Below are positions 27,304-38,740 of a stretch of 64,000 bases of DNA, piece after piece. The notes under the pieces are model-generated. The model did no database searches. It was given only the letters and a program-made list of their open reading frames with translations, and had not been told where the DNA came from. Position 1 is the stretch's first letter, and each line of letters begins with the position of its first letter. A program made the position numbers and the translations under genes. The DNA is from Larus michahellis (Eukaryota > Chordata > Aves > Charadriiformes > Laridae): assembly GCF_964199755.1 (NCBI RefSeq), contig NC_133903.1, positions 7,767,001-7,831,000 of the forward strand, given 5' to 3'.

Positions 27304-29799
27304 ACCGGCAGCCCCCAGGGAGCAGGCAGGGCGGCTGCTGCGCCCATCAGGCTTCCAAGGCAGCTCGTAATTTGGCTGGCACCTCTCTTCCAGCCCACCC
27401 TGCACTCATCTCCCGGGTCTCTGCGCGAGCCCTGCTTGCCACCCTAGGTGCCGGTGCCATGGGAAGCTCCCCTGGGTGCTCGCTGCCGGGTCGGGGCTCC
27501 CTGGGGGTGAGCGTGGCGGTGGCTGTGTGGGCATCGGCATGGGGACACGGGGGACAGCGGAGGTGGGCGATGACGTGCGGAGCCGGTACCGCGCGTGAGC
27601 TGGCATCTGTATGTAGGAGACGGGGAGCGAGGCGATGGTAAAGGGAGTGGGAGTCTAAATGTATTCTGGGGAAGCTTTTAAAGCCGTGCCATTAGCAGGG
27701 TCCAGGCAGTGCAGATGCGGGGACGGGCGCATGCCCTCCTGTGCTTGGATGGTGCTGGGTTGGAAGCAGCATCCCTCATCACTGTGCCACGTCCCTTGCC
27801 GCCGTGCCGCCCTGGAGCACTGCGCCAGCCTCCGCTGCTATATTTACTCTGCAGCCGGAGAACAAGGCACAAATGCCAGAGCAGTCTCCCTGATGATTAG
27901 CATATATGCAAAGAGCACTAACGAGCATCACCATCACACACAAAGCTCCCGGGTGCTTCTGTGAACAACCGCATCCGGAGAGCTGAGGGTGTTTCATATG
28001 GGGCGGGTGGGGACATCCCCAGCTTGGATTTGGGGGGGCCGACCAAGCAGTCCCAGACCTGACCCCCATGGCAGAGCAGGAGAGACCTCGGAAGGCTGGC
28101 GGAAGAGAAATGGGGGGAGAGGGGCTTATCCCTCTACTTCCCACCCCCTGCTTCTGCTTCTACTCCTCATTTTACTGATCTTTCATTTCTTTTTGCCGAC
28201 ATTGGCAGCCCACGCAGGATCCCTGGAGAGGAGCCAGCAGAGAATTGTGCCTCCTGGGAGGGAGCCCGGGGGATTGGGGGGGCTGGGGACCCCCTGAGCC
28301 CCACTTCCCCCCAGCTGGTGAGGGAGCCGAGCCGCTCACGGCAGCGGGGGCTGCACCTCCTCTCTACTGAATGGTGACATTCAGCCTAGCTTCCCCCGGC
28401 ACCAAAGTGTTTCTTTACCCGGCATTACTCGAGCTGGAAGGATTTACATTTTAAAGGATTTTCAAAATGGATTTGGATAGATGTTTATTTCCAAGTATTT
28501 TTTTTTTTTCCCCCCAGCTTTTGCCACTTTGAATGTTCGTGGAGAGGAAATAATAAACAGAAACCACACAAGGCAAAGCCTCAGGTAACTAATTTGTGCT
28601 CATGCAAATGTGACGAGAGTGGAAGTCCAGGTTCAGACACGTTAACTCCTGACCCTCGCTGTCAGGCTCGCTGTGAGTACTGGCAGTGGAGGCGTGTGAG
28701 CAGCCTGCGGTCCCCATCCCCGGGGTCATGGGGGACCTCTCCATCCCCCCGGCTCGTCCCCAACACGGGAAAGCTGCTCTGCTCCCCAGAGGCATGGCCA
28801 CCGCTGCCCTCCACCCCTGCACCCAGCACCGGAGCCGGCACAGGCTTCTGGTCACCATGGAGACCCGGGAAGAGGATTTTGAACCATGTCGGGGAAATTT
28901 TTGCGCCCCCCTCCCCAAGCTGTGCACAGCCTGTTCTCTCGCCGGGCTGCAGCTCTATGCTGCCCGGCCCCATGCAGGGGCTGCGGAGGCAACCGCGCGA
29001 CCGCACACGGGACCACGTGCCCCATTCCTGTCCCCGTCCCCATCCTCCTCCAAGGTCAGCCACGACGGAGGTCGCTGGTGCTGACCCATGGGCTCTGCTG
29101 GGAGCGGGCAGCGCTGAGCCCACCGCTGGCGTGTGCCGGCCCCGGGACAGCGTCCCCTCGCTGAGATGCTGTGCTCTTGAAATGGGCTAAAACCACCTCC
29201 TGGCCCCATGCTGGGGCTGTGAGCCCAAGCAGAAGGGCAGTTCCCAGTGGGTTTCTCACCCCTCCCCTGGGATACTTTGGTCCCTTACCAGGACTTCTGT
29301 CTGGATGTGCACCCTTCTGCCTTACAGATGGTGCTGGGGCTGTTCAGGGGGCACTGCAGGACCACCTTTGGGCAGGGACCTTCTTCCCTGGGCCAAGCAG
29401 AGAGTGGGCAGGAACTCCCAAACCTGAGGTCAAATCTGGCAAGGGGGATCACTGCCTCAGGGCACTCCTCGCTTTCTCCAGACCCCGCGTTATTCCATTG
29501 TCCCCAAAACCAAGATTCGCCCACAAGCGGCCGATCCCGATGCTGCTGGCAAAACCCCAAGGAGCAGGTTTTGCTTCAGAAACAAGAGTTTCTATTACTT
29601 TTTGCTGGGTTTCTTGGCTTTTGGAGGATAGCAAACTTCTGTTTGTTTGTTTTTTAGCAGCGAGGAATCAGAGCAGCGGGGCTTGCAGGCGTGGAGGTGC
29701 TTTGGTTGCGTATCCCTGGCCGTGCCGACGTCGGAGCGAGAGGTGTGAGGGCGAAGGAGCTCGCCGGAGCAGCAGGACAGGCTGGAGCAAAGGCTCGTC

Positions 29800-30010
29800 G
29801 GAAGGGGAATGCTAATCAGGTTCTGTGCTGGCAGCAGCCAGAATGCTGCACAATAAATAGCCATTTTAATTACCGCACAATATTTACAAGATTGCTTCCT
29901 CATTTGGGAAATTAAAACAAATGCTCCATCAAAATGATCAACATTGTACAGAGAAGCACAGGGCTGATAAAGAAATACATTGGCTGCTAATGAAAGAGTA
30001 ATTGGCACCT
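29800..30010. promoter_or_regulatory. AT-rich candidate enhancer
   Basis: About 200 bp of AT-rich sequence with TTTTAATTACC, AATATTTACA (forkhead type, 29879-29888), ATTGCTTCC (C/EBP-like) and TGCTAATGAAAGAGTAATTG. It has the look of a conserved developmental enhancer; conservation is untested. Confidence 0.35.
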
Positions 30011-30260
30011 TGGTGCTGGTGGGGCTTCCTCCTCATCTCTGCAATCATGGTCGAATGATGGCAAGGGGCATCCCCAGCCTCGACAGCACCCGGGCGAGGT
30101 GGGGCAGCGATCTCTGAACCAGGGTCCAGGGTCTGAATCCCCCCAGGCCTGCGGTGGGAGGGGGCAGGACCAGTTCAGCCCCTGCAAAAAAAGGACACAT
30201 GAAGGTTGGGCAGAGGATGCTGAGCTGCAAAATGCCTTTCACATGTTTCTCCTTGCCGCG

Positions 30261-30286
30261 TCTGTCTGTCTGTCTGTCTGTCTGTC
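30261..30286. repeat. (TCTG)n microsatellite
   Basis: Six and a half uninterrupted TCTG units. Confidence 0.93.
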
Positions 30287-30539
30287 CTGCCCGCTGTTAC
30301 CACCAGCCAGGAGCTGCCCCCAGCTCTGCCCACTTTGCTGCCCACCCCTGGATGCTATTTCCCAAGCGACGGGTCCTGGCGTCATGTGGTCTTTTGGGAC
30401 TCAGTCCTCATTTAAGAAAAAAATGGAGACATGGAGAAAATTTCTCAAACTGTAGTCATGGCGGAGCACAGGGCAGAGTGGACTGACCCCCCCCGTTTTT
30501 GTTTTCTGAGTGTTTGACATGGCTAACACCGTGGTGGCC

Positions 30540-31130
30540 CTGGGGGAGGCGGCTATCACCAGCCCCAGCAGCGGTGATGCTGCCGGTCTGGGTGCGACCC
30601 GCACCCTGGAGCCCCTCTCCGTGGCGAGGCCACCCTGCAGAGACCCCCCCCCACGCCTGGCCCGGGGCGGGTGGGCGCAGAGGCCGTGGCGGGTCCCTGC
30701 CGGGTCCCCCCCCGCCGCGGTCCGCGCATGGGCGAGCATCCCCCCGGCCCGGCCCGGTGGGGGCTGTCCCTGCGGGGCGCGGGTGGCATCTGGGTTGTAG
30801 AGAAGCCACCCCCACTGGTACCCTCCCTCCCCCCTCAGCTCCTTTCCCCTTTTCTTCCTTTTTTTTTTAATTTTTTTTTTTTTTTTTTGCAGCGCTCCCG
30901 TTGCCATGGGAACGGTGACATTCCCGAGTCGGGCGGAGCGGCCGAGCGGTGCGGAGAGAACCCGCGGCTGCCCGGGGCTCCCCGGACACGGGTTGGGGCT
31001 CCACGGGTGGGGGGCTCCCCCTCGGCGGCGGCGGGGCCGGGGTCCGCGGGTATCCCCCCCCCTCCACCCCCACCGGTGACCCCCGGCCGCCCAGCGCTCG
31101 CCTTCCTTCCCCTTTCCCTTCCCCTTTCCC
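30540..31130. promoter_or_regulatory. CpG-rich block / possible CpG island
   Basis: A dense cluster of CpG dinucleotides and GGGCGG-like boxes on both sides of a T-rich tract (30859-30888). It includes an RFX-like palindrome (30900-30913) and CGGCGGCGGCGGGGCC. No coding exon of a known gene is attached. It may be an orphan CpG island or an unannotated promoter. Confidence 0.35.
30859..30888. repeat. T10-AA-T18 homopolymer tract
   Basis: A long T tract running directly into GCAG, so it mimics a splice acceptor at 30892. No exon with known homology follows. Confidence 0.9.
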
Positions 31131-33939
31131 GTACTAATTACAGCCCATTTCAGCAGCTTCCACCGTTTGGTGATTAAAGCCGAGAGCAGCCCCCGCTGCC
31201 CCGGCAAAGGCTGCGGGGTTCGGAGAGCAGGCGGGACACCCCGCTGCCGGTGCTGGGATGCACCAGAAGTGGGTCAGGCAGGCGGCTTCCAAGGTCATTT
31301 GAAAAAGCAGCAGGATTTAATTAGCAGCAGGATACCTGCTGACAGTCCAGCAAGTCATTTCAGGGGAGGAGATTCCACCTCGAATGAATCGTGGGGGGGG
31401 AAAGGGCGGGGAGAAATGGCAGGATGGCCCTTGATATGCCAAATGTTCATTTATAAAGGAGCGCACAGGACCTGGTGGACATGGCCCAGACTGAGCTGGG
31501 AGCGCTGAGGATTTCTCCTGCCACTCATTCCAAAAGCAGGGAGGACGCCTGGGAAAACCCAGGTGACATCTCGTGGGTTGTCCTCAGGCCTCAGTGCTGT
31601 CCTTGGGGGGCGCAGAAGCACCTGGATTTCATGGAGAGGTTGGGAAGAGGAATATAGAGGGACAGCTGGGGAAAACGGCTGGCTCAGAGACTGCTGGTGG
31701 AGCACAGACCTTCCTCCTGTGTCACTGCAAATGTGACCACTGCGAGTGATGGGGATTATTTTCACCTGAGCACACTTCAGCAGCCATGGCTGGGCAGTGA
31801 GTGGATTGGCCATGGCCTGACATCCCCCCCACAGGAAGGAGTGAAAATCCACCTGAAGACAGGAGCTTCCATGGTACTTTGCGCCCCCTGGACCCGTTGC
31901 TCCTGGGTCTCTGTGGCCCTTCCATCTACCCGCAGGCAGGGGCTGGGTCATGCATGGAGGAGTTGATGTCCACCACCCCCGAGTGCTGTGGAGCTCCCGG
32001 CTCCAAGAGGGGAAGGAAGGAGCCGAAGGAGCTGTGGTTGGTAGGGAAAAGACAGAAAACAGTTTACAGCTTCCTCCAGATGGCAACCGGTACGATCTGG
32101 CTAACAAACACAGTTGAGCAAGCGTCAGGGAGGGATAAATAAACCTCACAGCTCGTGGAGTAAAACAATCTGCGGCGATTTACAGCAGAGAAATCCCACT
32201 CGGCCAGTGCTGAGCTCCCTCCCCTTCCTTGCACTGGGGCTGGTGGTGTGGGTGGCTGGGGCAGGACCCCGGGAGCCAGGGGGTGCACCAGGGCAGCCCA
32301 GCACCCCATCCCTCCAACCCCCACCCTTGGGGTAAACGAAACCCAATAGCAGGTGAGACGCTGCTATCCAAAACCCAAACCGAGTCATTTAGTTAGAAAG
32401 GAGCGAAAACCTCATGCAAATGTTTTCCATTCAAAAATTCTTTTGATTTCTAAATTAGTAAAGCAGCGAGTCTTTCTGGGGGATTTTTTTTTTTCTTTTT
32501 TTTGATGAAACGTTTTCAAATATTTCTGGAAATTCGTCAACAGGTAGGTTGTTCTCTGTTTTCAAATTTATTTTTTTTCCCGTCGCTTTTCCTCCCCAGC
32601 TTTGTCTGACTTTAAATGTTTGTGGTCTGAGTGGTACCGTGGGGTCCCACGATGCTCCACGCCCTGCGGAGCAGACCAGTTTGTCTGCAGCTCTGGCGCT
32701 GGAGACCCGAAGCTGTCACAAACAGGAGCTCGCTCACCTGCAATGGTGCTGCCGGAGGGAATGGGGCTGGAGAGGAGTAACCGAACTGCGAGGGTGCGAT
32801 GCCACAGCTGAAGATGGCAGCAATGTGGGTGGTAAAGCTGTGGACAGGCTCCTGGGGTCATCACTCCTTGGGAGGAAGGTGAGACACCCAGGCCGTGGCT
32901 ATCACAGCTCATCAGTGATGCTCTGGTAACACGAACCTGCGCGTAAGGATACGGAGCTCAGCAGCCACCAGTGGTGGGGGGGACATGTCACCTGGGGTGG
33001 GCACAGCCAGGCTCCTCCGCCCTGGCAGGCGCAGCACCCAGGGAAAGGGTTGGTGGCATCTGAGTGGTGGCATCCACGGCCTTTGCCGGTAGCAGCGCTG
33101 CGTGGCGGAGGGTGTGCGTGTGTGCGCCTGGGCTTTCGAGGCTGAGCCCACGGGGAAGGCAGAAACACCAGGCAGGAGAGTGCCATGGACAAGGGGAAGG
33201 AGGAGGGAAATCCACATCTCCAGCTGCAAATCCCGCATGAGCCTCCCCTGCACCTCTCCTCCACCAGCTGCAGGGTCAGGGAGTGTGGCAACCGGGACAT
33301 CAGGGGACAGCGAGGCAGGACCCCAGCACGCTGGCCCTCATCTCTCGCCTGTGTGCTCGCCTTCAAGCTGGAATAATCTCCGGCGGAAAATAAGACGAGA
33401 TAAAAGTGGTGAGAAAAGGCAAACCCCACCCTGCGCTAATGGGAGATCTGTGCTTTATCCCAGGCTTGTCTTTGCTGGGAAATGACCGGAGAAGCTGGAG
33501 AGATGGAGGCCCAGGAGCAGAGCTGCTGGGGGAAAGGGAGCAGAGTACGAGCGCAATGCTCCAGCGGTACAAGCCAAAGGAGACTCGTGCTCGCTTGGAG
33601 CGAAGGAGCAGGGAAAGCCACCCGATTTTCTGTGAAGCATCTGTGTGAAGGGATTTACATGCTCATGGCATGCCAGCAGCGATGCCAGGATAAGCTGGGG
33701 GTGGACAAAGGCCAATGCCATCATAGGAACGTCTATCTGAGGATTTCCACCTCCTGGGATTTAAGGCACCCAGGTGACAGCATTCTGGAAGAAACAGGCT
33801 CTGGAGCATCCCCTGGTGCAGCCCTGACCCGCAGCAGGGTGCGTTTGGTTCTGCGGGCCCAGGGTTTTTCTGGCTCAGAGAGAGTGGCTGTAAGGGAAGA
33901 GGTTAATGGCTCAGCTGTGAGGAAAGCCCTCAGAGGCAA

Positions 33940-34082
33940 AGCTTAATGAAGAAGTCATTGTGCGCCGGGATCAGCCCTGCCGCCTGTAACTGAGCCTCAT
34001 TGTTATTTAAATGGAGCTCCTTGCAGGGCTGGGTGAATAACTTCAGGATCAGATGATTTTTCTGAGCGATGTGATGAAGGAG
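33940..34082. promoter_or_regulatory. AT-rich segment upstream of the 34.1-kb TATA box
   Basis: Contains GAAGTCATTGTGCG, TTGTTATTTAAATGGAGCTC and GATGATTTTTCTGAG-type sequence immediately upstream of TATATAAAA. It could be a proximal promoter or enhancer. Confidence 0.25.
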
Positions 34083-34210
34083 TATATAAAACCATAAAAC
34101 CAGCCACCCCGTATGAGGAGGAGCGCTGCAGAGAAATCCGGTTCATGGGGGATGGCAGCTGGAGTTTGCCATGGCACAAGCAGAACTATTTTGTATCCCA
34201 GAGAAGGCAG
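34083..34210 (+). promoter_or_regulatory. Candidate TATA promoter with first exon ending in a splice donor
   Basis: TATATAAAA (34083-34091) is followed about 60 nt later by ATG at 34145. The frame runs 22 codons, MGDGSWSLPWHKQNYFVSQR then RQ, to a consensus donor CAG|GTGAGC at 34210/34211. Without splicing the frame continues 36 more codons to TGA. The start of transcription would fall near 34115. I recognise no family. It could be an unknown gene, an lncRNA, an alternative upstream PRKCB exon (6 kb before exon 1), or chance. Confidence 0.25.
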
Positions 34211-37048
34211 GTGAGCGAAGCTGGTGGGTGGGCTGCACTTCTGCTCCCCCTCTGCTCCGCCTCCAGAGCTGGCCTTAATCCCCAGACAAGACTGATGCTA
34301 GGAAGGGGAGAGGGATGAACAGGTGTTTGGCCAGGAGGGTTGCAGGTGTGGGTGCAGGGACCGCATTAATGCAGCTGGATGGGAAAGCGGCCGTGCATCA
34401 GCTCCAGCACATCACTTACAGCTTGGTCACGTTGCTGTTCAATTTGGGTCTCGTTTTTATAATCCAGCAGAAAAATGTAAGGCAGTCCGTAACTCCGAAT
34501 GCTGCTGCCTGGCTGTGCTGGGCCCGGAGCTGCCCTTTGCACACCGGTGAGACAAGTGGAGGTGGCAGTGCCGCTCCGGCTCCCCCCGCCACACCGAATT
34601 CACCGGTGCGCTAAGCCAGCTTGGAAAGCAGCGGGACATCCCCACCAGTTTGGATCAATAGCAAGAAGCAATGACCACTTCCTATCTCAGAGTCGTAGGA
34701 CGTGAGAGCCACTTATCGATCAAATGGTTTTGGAAAGAAGCAGCAAAACCCCAAGGATTTTACCACTAACTTTGTTTAACCAACTGTGCGGGAGGGCGGT
34801 TTGATGTGGGCCATTTCTGGGTACATGAAACGGAATTAATTTGTTCTCCCTGAAAGCCAGCAGACAGGAATATGAAATATTTAAATAGCCTAACCATGTT
34901 TGTGTTGTGCCGAACCACGCGAGTACCTGACGTGCGACTGCGCTTTCCGTGCGCGCAGGTCTGGAGCACTCCGTTCCCGCAGCTTTTTGGCAGGTTTGGT
35001 GCCTGTGCCCTTTGCCGGAGCGAGTGGAGGGTTTATCGCCGCAGGGCAATGAAAGACACAGGCTGCTCGTCTCATCTATTCATCTGCAGCGTGCTCTGCC
35101 TTGAGGAGGGATGGAAGAAACGGTGGGCCTGTAAAACAGCAATACATTTACACAAGCCCTGGCCACCAGGCACTGCAAGTCTTCACGCTGAGCCAGGAAC
35201 CGGCTTGTTCCTCGGGCTCTGCCCCACTGCCCCTCAAAGCCTGGCAGCTTCCCGCCGGGAACTGCTCTTGGATGCCCGTGACTCCCGGATAAAGGAGCAC
35301 AGACCATCCGGGAGCCTGGAAATGGGGCACGAGCTCTGCTTCTGCGGGAAATTGTGTTCTGTGGTGCGATGGGGAGATGCTCTCTTGCCTGCTCTGCCCT
35401 GGGCAGAGGGACTTGGGGTGGATGGAGCCCTGTTTAACTACTGTTTAACTACCATTTTACTACCATTTTTTTACCGCAGCCCCTTCACTTGCCGGTGCCC
35501 TCCTGCCCCGGGATGGCTGTGCAGGGGGTCAGTACATGCCAGCGCTCTGCCAGCCCAATAACCTGCGCTCTGGGAACCATCAGGGGTAACATTTATTTGC
35601 TCTCTTTGCCCAGGGTTTCCTCCTCACTGCCTGGGATACTCGGGTGTCTCTACTCCCTGTGTTTGAAACCCACCCTGGGCGAGCAGAGGGGCTCTGCTGG
35701 GCTGTGGCCAGCTGGAGCCTGCAGTGTTGCCCAGCAGCCCCACTGCTGCAGGCGGTGGTCCCGGTGCCCTCAGCGGCAGCCCCGTTTGATTCCCCTCCAG
35801 CACATCCACACCGACCCAGAGCAGGCAGCCATTCGGCATCTGCGCTGCCGGATCAAATCAAGGCTGCTAAAAAAGTGGGGTGGAGGTAAATGAAAACGAT
35901 TGCTTTTTGCGTCGGAGATTGCAGCAGCGACTGTTCCAGCCGAGCATCGCCGCCCGGCTGTGCCGCTGCGGCTCTCCCCATCGCCGGCCACTCGCGAGGG
36001 TTTATGAAACACTCAGGGCTGCTTTGTTTTCACACAGGACCCGGCAGCGAAGGATGCTCTTGCCTCCGGTGGGTGTGTAACTAGGTCTCTCCTCACATGA
36101 ACGCAGCTTCTCTCTTCCTCACTCCGTCCTCTCTGCACGGAGGACGTGAAACATGCAAAAACTGTGAAAGCAGAAAGGGAAAAACCAGCGCAGCTGAAGC
36201 CGCCCTGCTGGGGGGTGGGGGGGCCTGCTTGTCTCCCCCTCCATCCCCAGTGCCCCACAGGGCCTGGGACAGAACCCCCCTCCCCAAGAGGTGACAGTGG
36301 GGCCAGCGCTGCCCCGAGCAGCAGCATGGCTGGGGATGCTCCAGCTTTGGCTCTGCCCCACGATGCGGTGTTAGTGCGGCTGCACTGCCCTCCGGGTACC
36401 GCCCGGGCAGCCTCTGCCACGGGGCCTGAAGGATCAACTCCCGTGAGCAACGAGAAGCTTTTCCAAACTTTGGTGGGACCAGGGCTTTCCTCCAAAGAAA
36501 GAAGAAAATGGGGGTGTGTGTGTGTGGATCTGCCCTTTCCTGGAAAGAACATTTTTGGGGAAAGTTTGTAAAGCTTTACTTGTATCTTCTGGACCCAAAG
36601 GAGCGGTGCTGCTGCCTCAGTGTGCACCCCCAAGCCCTGGGTGACCCCTCCCAGGGTGCATCCCGCCTGCATCCCGCCTGCCACTCCTGTGAGCTCTAAG
36701 CGCGCGCGGGCGCATCCTCAGAAAGCTTCACACGAGCACCGCAGAGCTGCAAGGAGGCACGGGGAGATGCACGGTGTAAAGGCCAGAGCCAAGACTTGCT
36801 GCTCGCAGAGCGCTTGCTGTAGGGAGGGCACAGCAGGTCCCTGCTCCAGGGTATCCCATCCCTGCTCCAGGGCCCCTGTCCCCGCCTTGGCCCTCCTGGC
36901 TTGCTGGGGGAAGGCAAGACGGCATCCGCAAACGGAGGCGGAGGCCGCTGAGCACTGCTGAGACACCTTTATATTTAATTAGAGTTTGACTCTTCCTCCA
37001 CCTGTTTCCTGTGGCGGATTTAGGTCCCTAAGAAAGAAATGCTGAAGG

Positions 37049-37068
37049 AAAAAAAAAAAAAAAAAAAA
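37049..37068. repeat. A20 homopolymer
   Basis: A run of 20 adenines; no retrocopy body was identified. Confidence 0.9.
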
Positions 37069-38579
37069 GAGAAAATCTGTTCTCCAGCTTCTTTGAATTC
37101 TTTAGAGAAAGCCAATGTGGGCACCAAGGGAGTAGCATCCTCACATCAATGCAAGGCTGGAGGCTGCAGTGTGCTTGCCAGGAGCACCCCTGCGCTCCCA
37201 CGCAAGCCGCTGCTCCAGGACGGCAGCTCCTGCGCACATCCCGGCCATGCCAGCAGTGTGAGGGGCTCCGGCACGCGTGGAGGCAGAGCTTGCTTGGGAA
37301 ACGAGGAGAATTGACCTTGTCTTTTGGGATGCTGCCTCTCTGCTGGACTTTGGGGCCGATTTCCCCCCACTCTGGTGCAGAGCGAGTCCCTGCGGGGCTG
37401 GAGCTGCAACGCGGGCACGTCGCAGCGTGCCTTGCTGCAACACACCGGGCTGTGAAATTGCAGCAGGTTTCTGAGCTGAACCCCTGCACTTTGTTAGTTG
37501 CGGTTCGGGGTTTTCAGTGGAAAGGGCTTGTGTTACTTGTCTCCTGCGAGCCCAACCCCGCAGGCTCACGCCAGGCGCTCCGCTCACACGTTTCCCGCAG
37601 CGAGCGGCAGCCCCTGCCGTGCACTCCGGCGCCTTCCCTTCCACAAAGCAGCTTCTCGGTTGCCTGGTGGGAGGATGAGGTCCCTTCCTCAGGATGTGAA
37701 TCATGTCTCTATGGGAGCCTGCTCCTGCACCCGTTGTCTGCGCGTCTCCTGCGGCTGCGGGGCTGCTCTCCCACCCTCCGGCAGCGGAGGGGGGGCACAG
37801 AGCCCATGGGTAAAGCGAGCCTGGGTTTCACAGCACTGAGCTCCGTGGAGGTACCAGGCAGCTGCAGGCAGGGAAAGGAGACCCCCATTTGCCCGTAACA
37901 CCGGTTGGGTTTCGGTGCCGTGCTCTGATAGCAGGAGCCGATGGAGGGGGAAATGTGATACAGAACCCACACTTTTATGGAAACAGGAATGAATTGGGCT
38001 GATTTCCCCTCTGCTCCACGCACTGTGCTCCCCTGAGAGCGCCAGTTCAGAGTTGTTTGTGTGTTAGTCCTCTCATCGCACCTGTGGGGACTTTACTTGC
38101 ATTAATAAATATAACAATTTCCTCAGAGGAAGGAGCTGCTAGGATGTTCAGCCTGACGTTTCAAAGTGCTGAGGGGATCTGGATACGCAGCTCCCATGAA
38201 AATTAACATGGTCTTGAAAAATCCTGCCTTTAATATGAGATGGCTCCGAGCGTGCCAAATAATGGAAGTGGTAAAATAAGGAAAAAAGAAAACAACCTCC
38301 TGAGAGCAAGAACTGTACCTGGCTTTTGTACTTCTTGGCCCAGCAGAGTGAAAAAAGCTTGCGCGTGAATACTAACATGATTATCAATACTTATAGGGGG
38401 AAATTAAAGACATATTCTCAGTGGTTTCTGCTGCCGCTGGGTTTCATATGCAGCAGCTATTGCGGGCTGTGTTTGGAAAATGGGTACATACAGTAAAAGA
38501 ACAACAAAGAAGAAACAGGCAAAGCCCCGAGTTTGCAATTAAAATGAGAAGAATTCAGCCTAGCATGGCTACACGTTAA

Positions 38580-38740
38580 GTGCAGCATGCACTTAGGGTA
38601 ATACAGCACTTGCCTTCGCGAAAGTACACAGGAAAGGAATCAAAATGACCCGTTATTATTTTCATTATTACTCTCATTCCTTCGCATGCAGGAGGAGTTA
38701 TTTCTGTTGCAAAGATTTCCATGTGCAAACTAGCAGTGAA
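38580..38740. promoter_or_regulatory. AT-rich candidate regulatory element upstream of PRKCB
   Basis: About 1.8 kb upstream of the PRKCB start. Contains CCCGTTATTATTTTCATTATTACTC-type sequence, two GCATGC sites and GTTGCAAAG, bordered by GC-rich DNA. Speculative. Confidence 0.25.

Noticed and set aside
26810-27447. Repeat proteins rich in Ser/Cys/His/Pro
   Set aside because: They are translations of the 23-bp minisatellite, present in several frames at once.
30401-31207. 268-codon antisense frame through the CpG-rich block
   Set aside because: Contains a Lys-rich stretch made by the T-tract and otherwise Gly/Pro/Arg; not protein-like.
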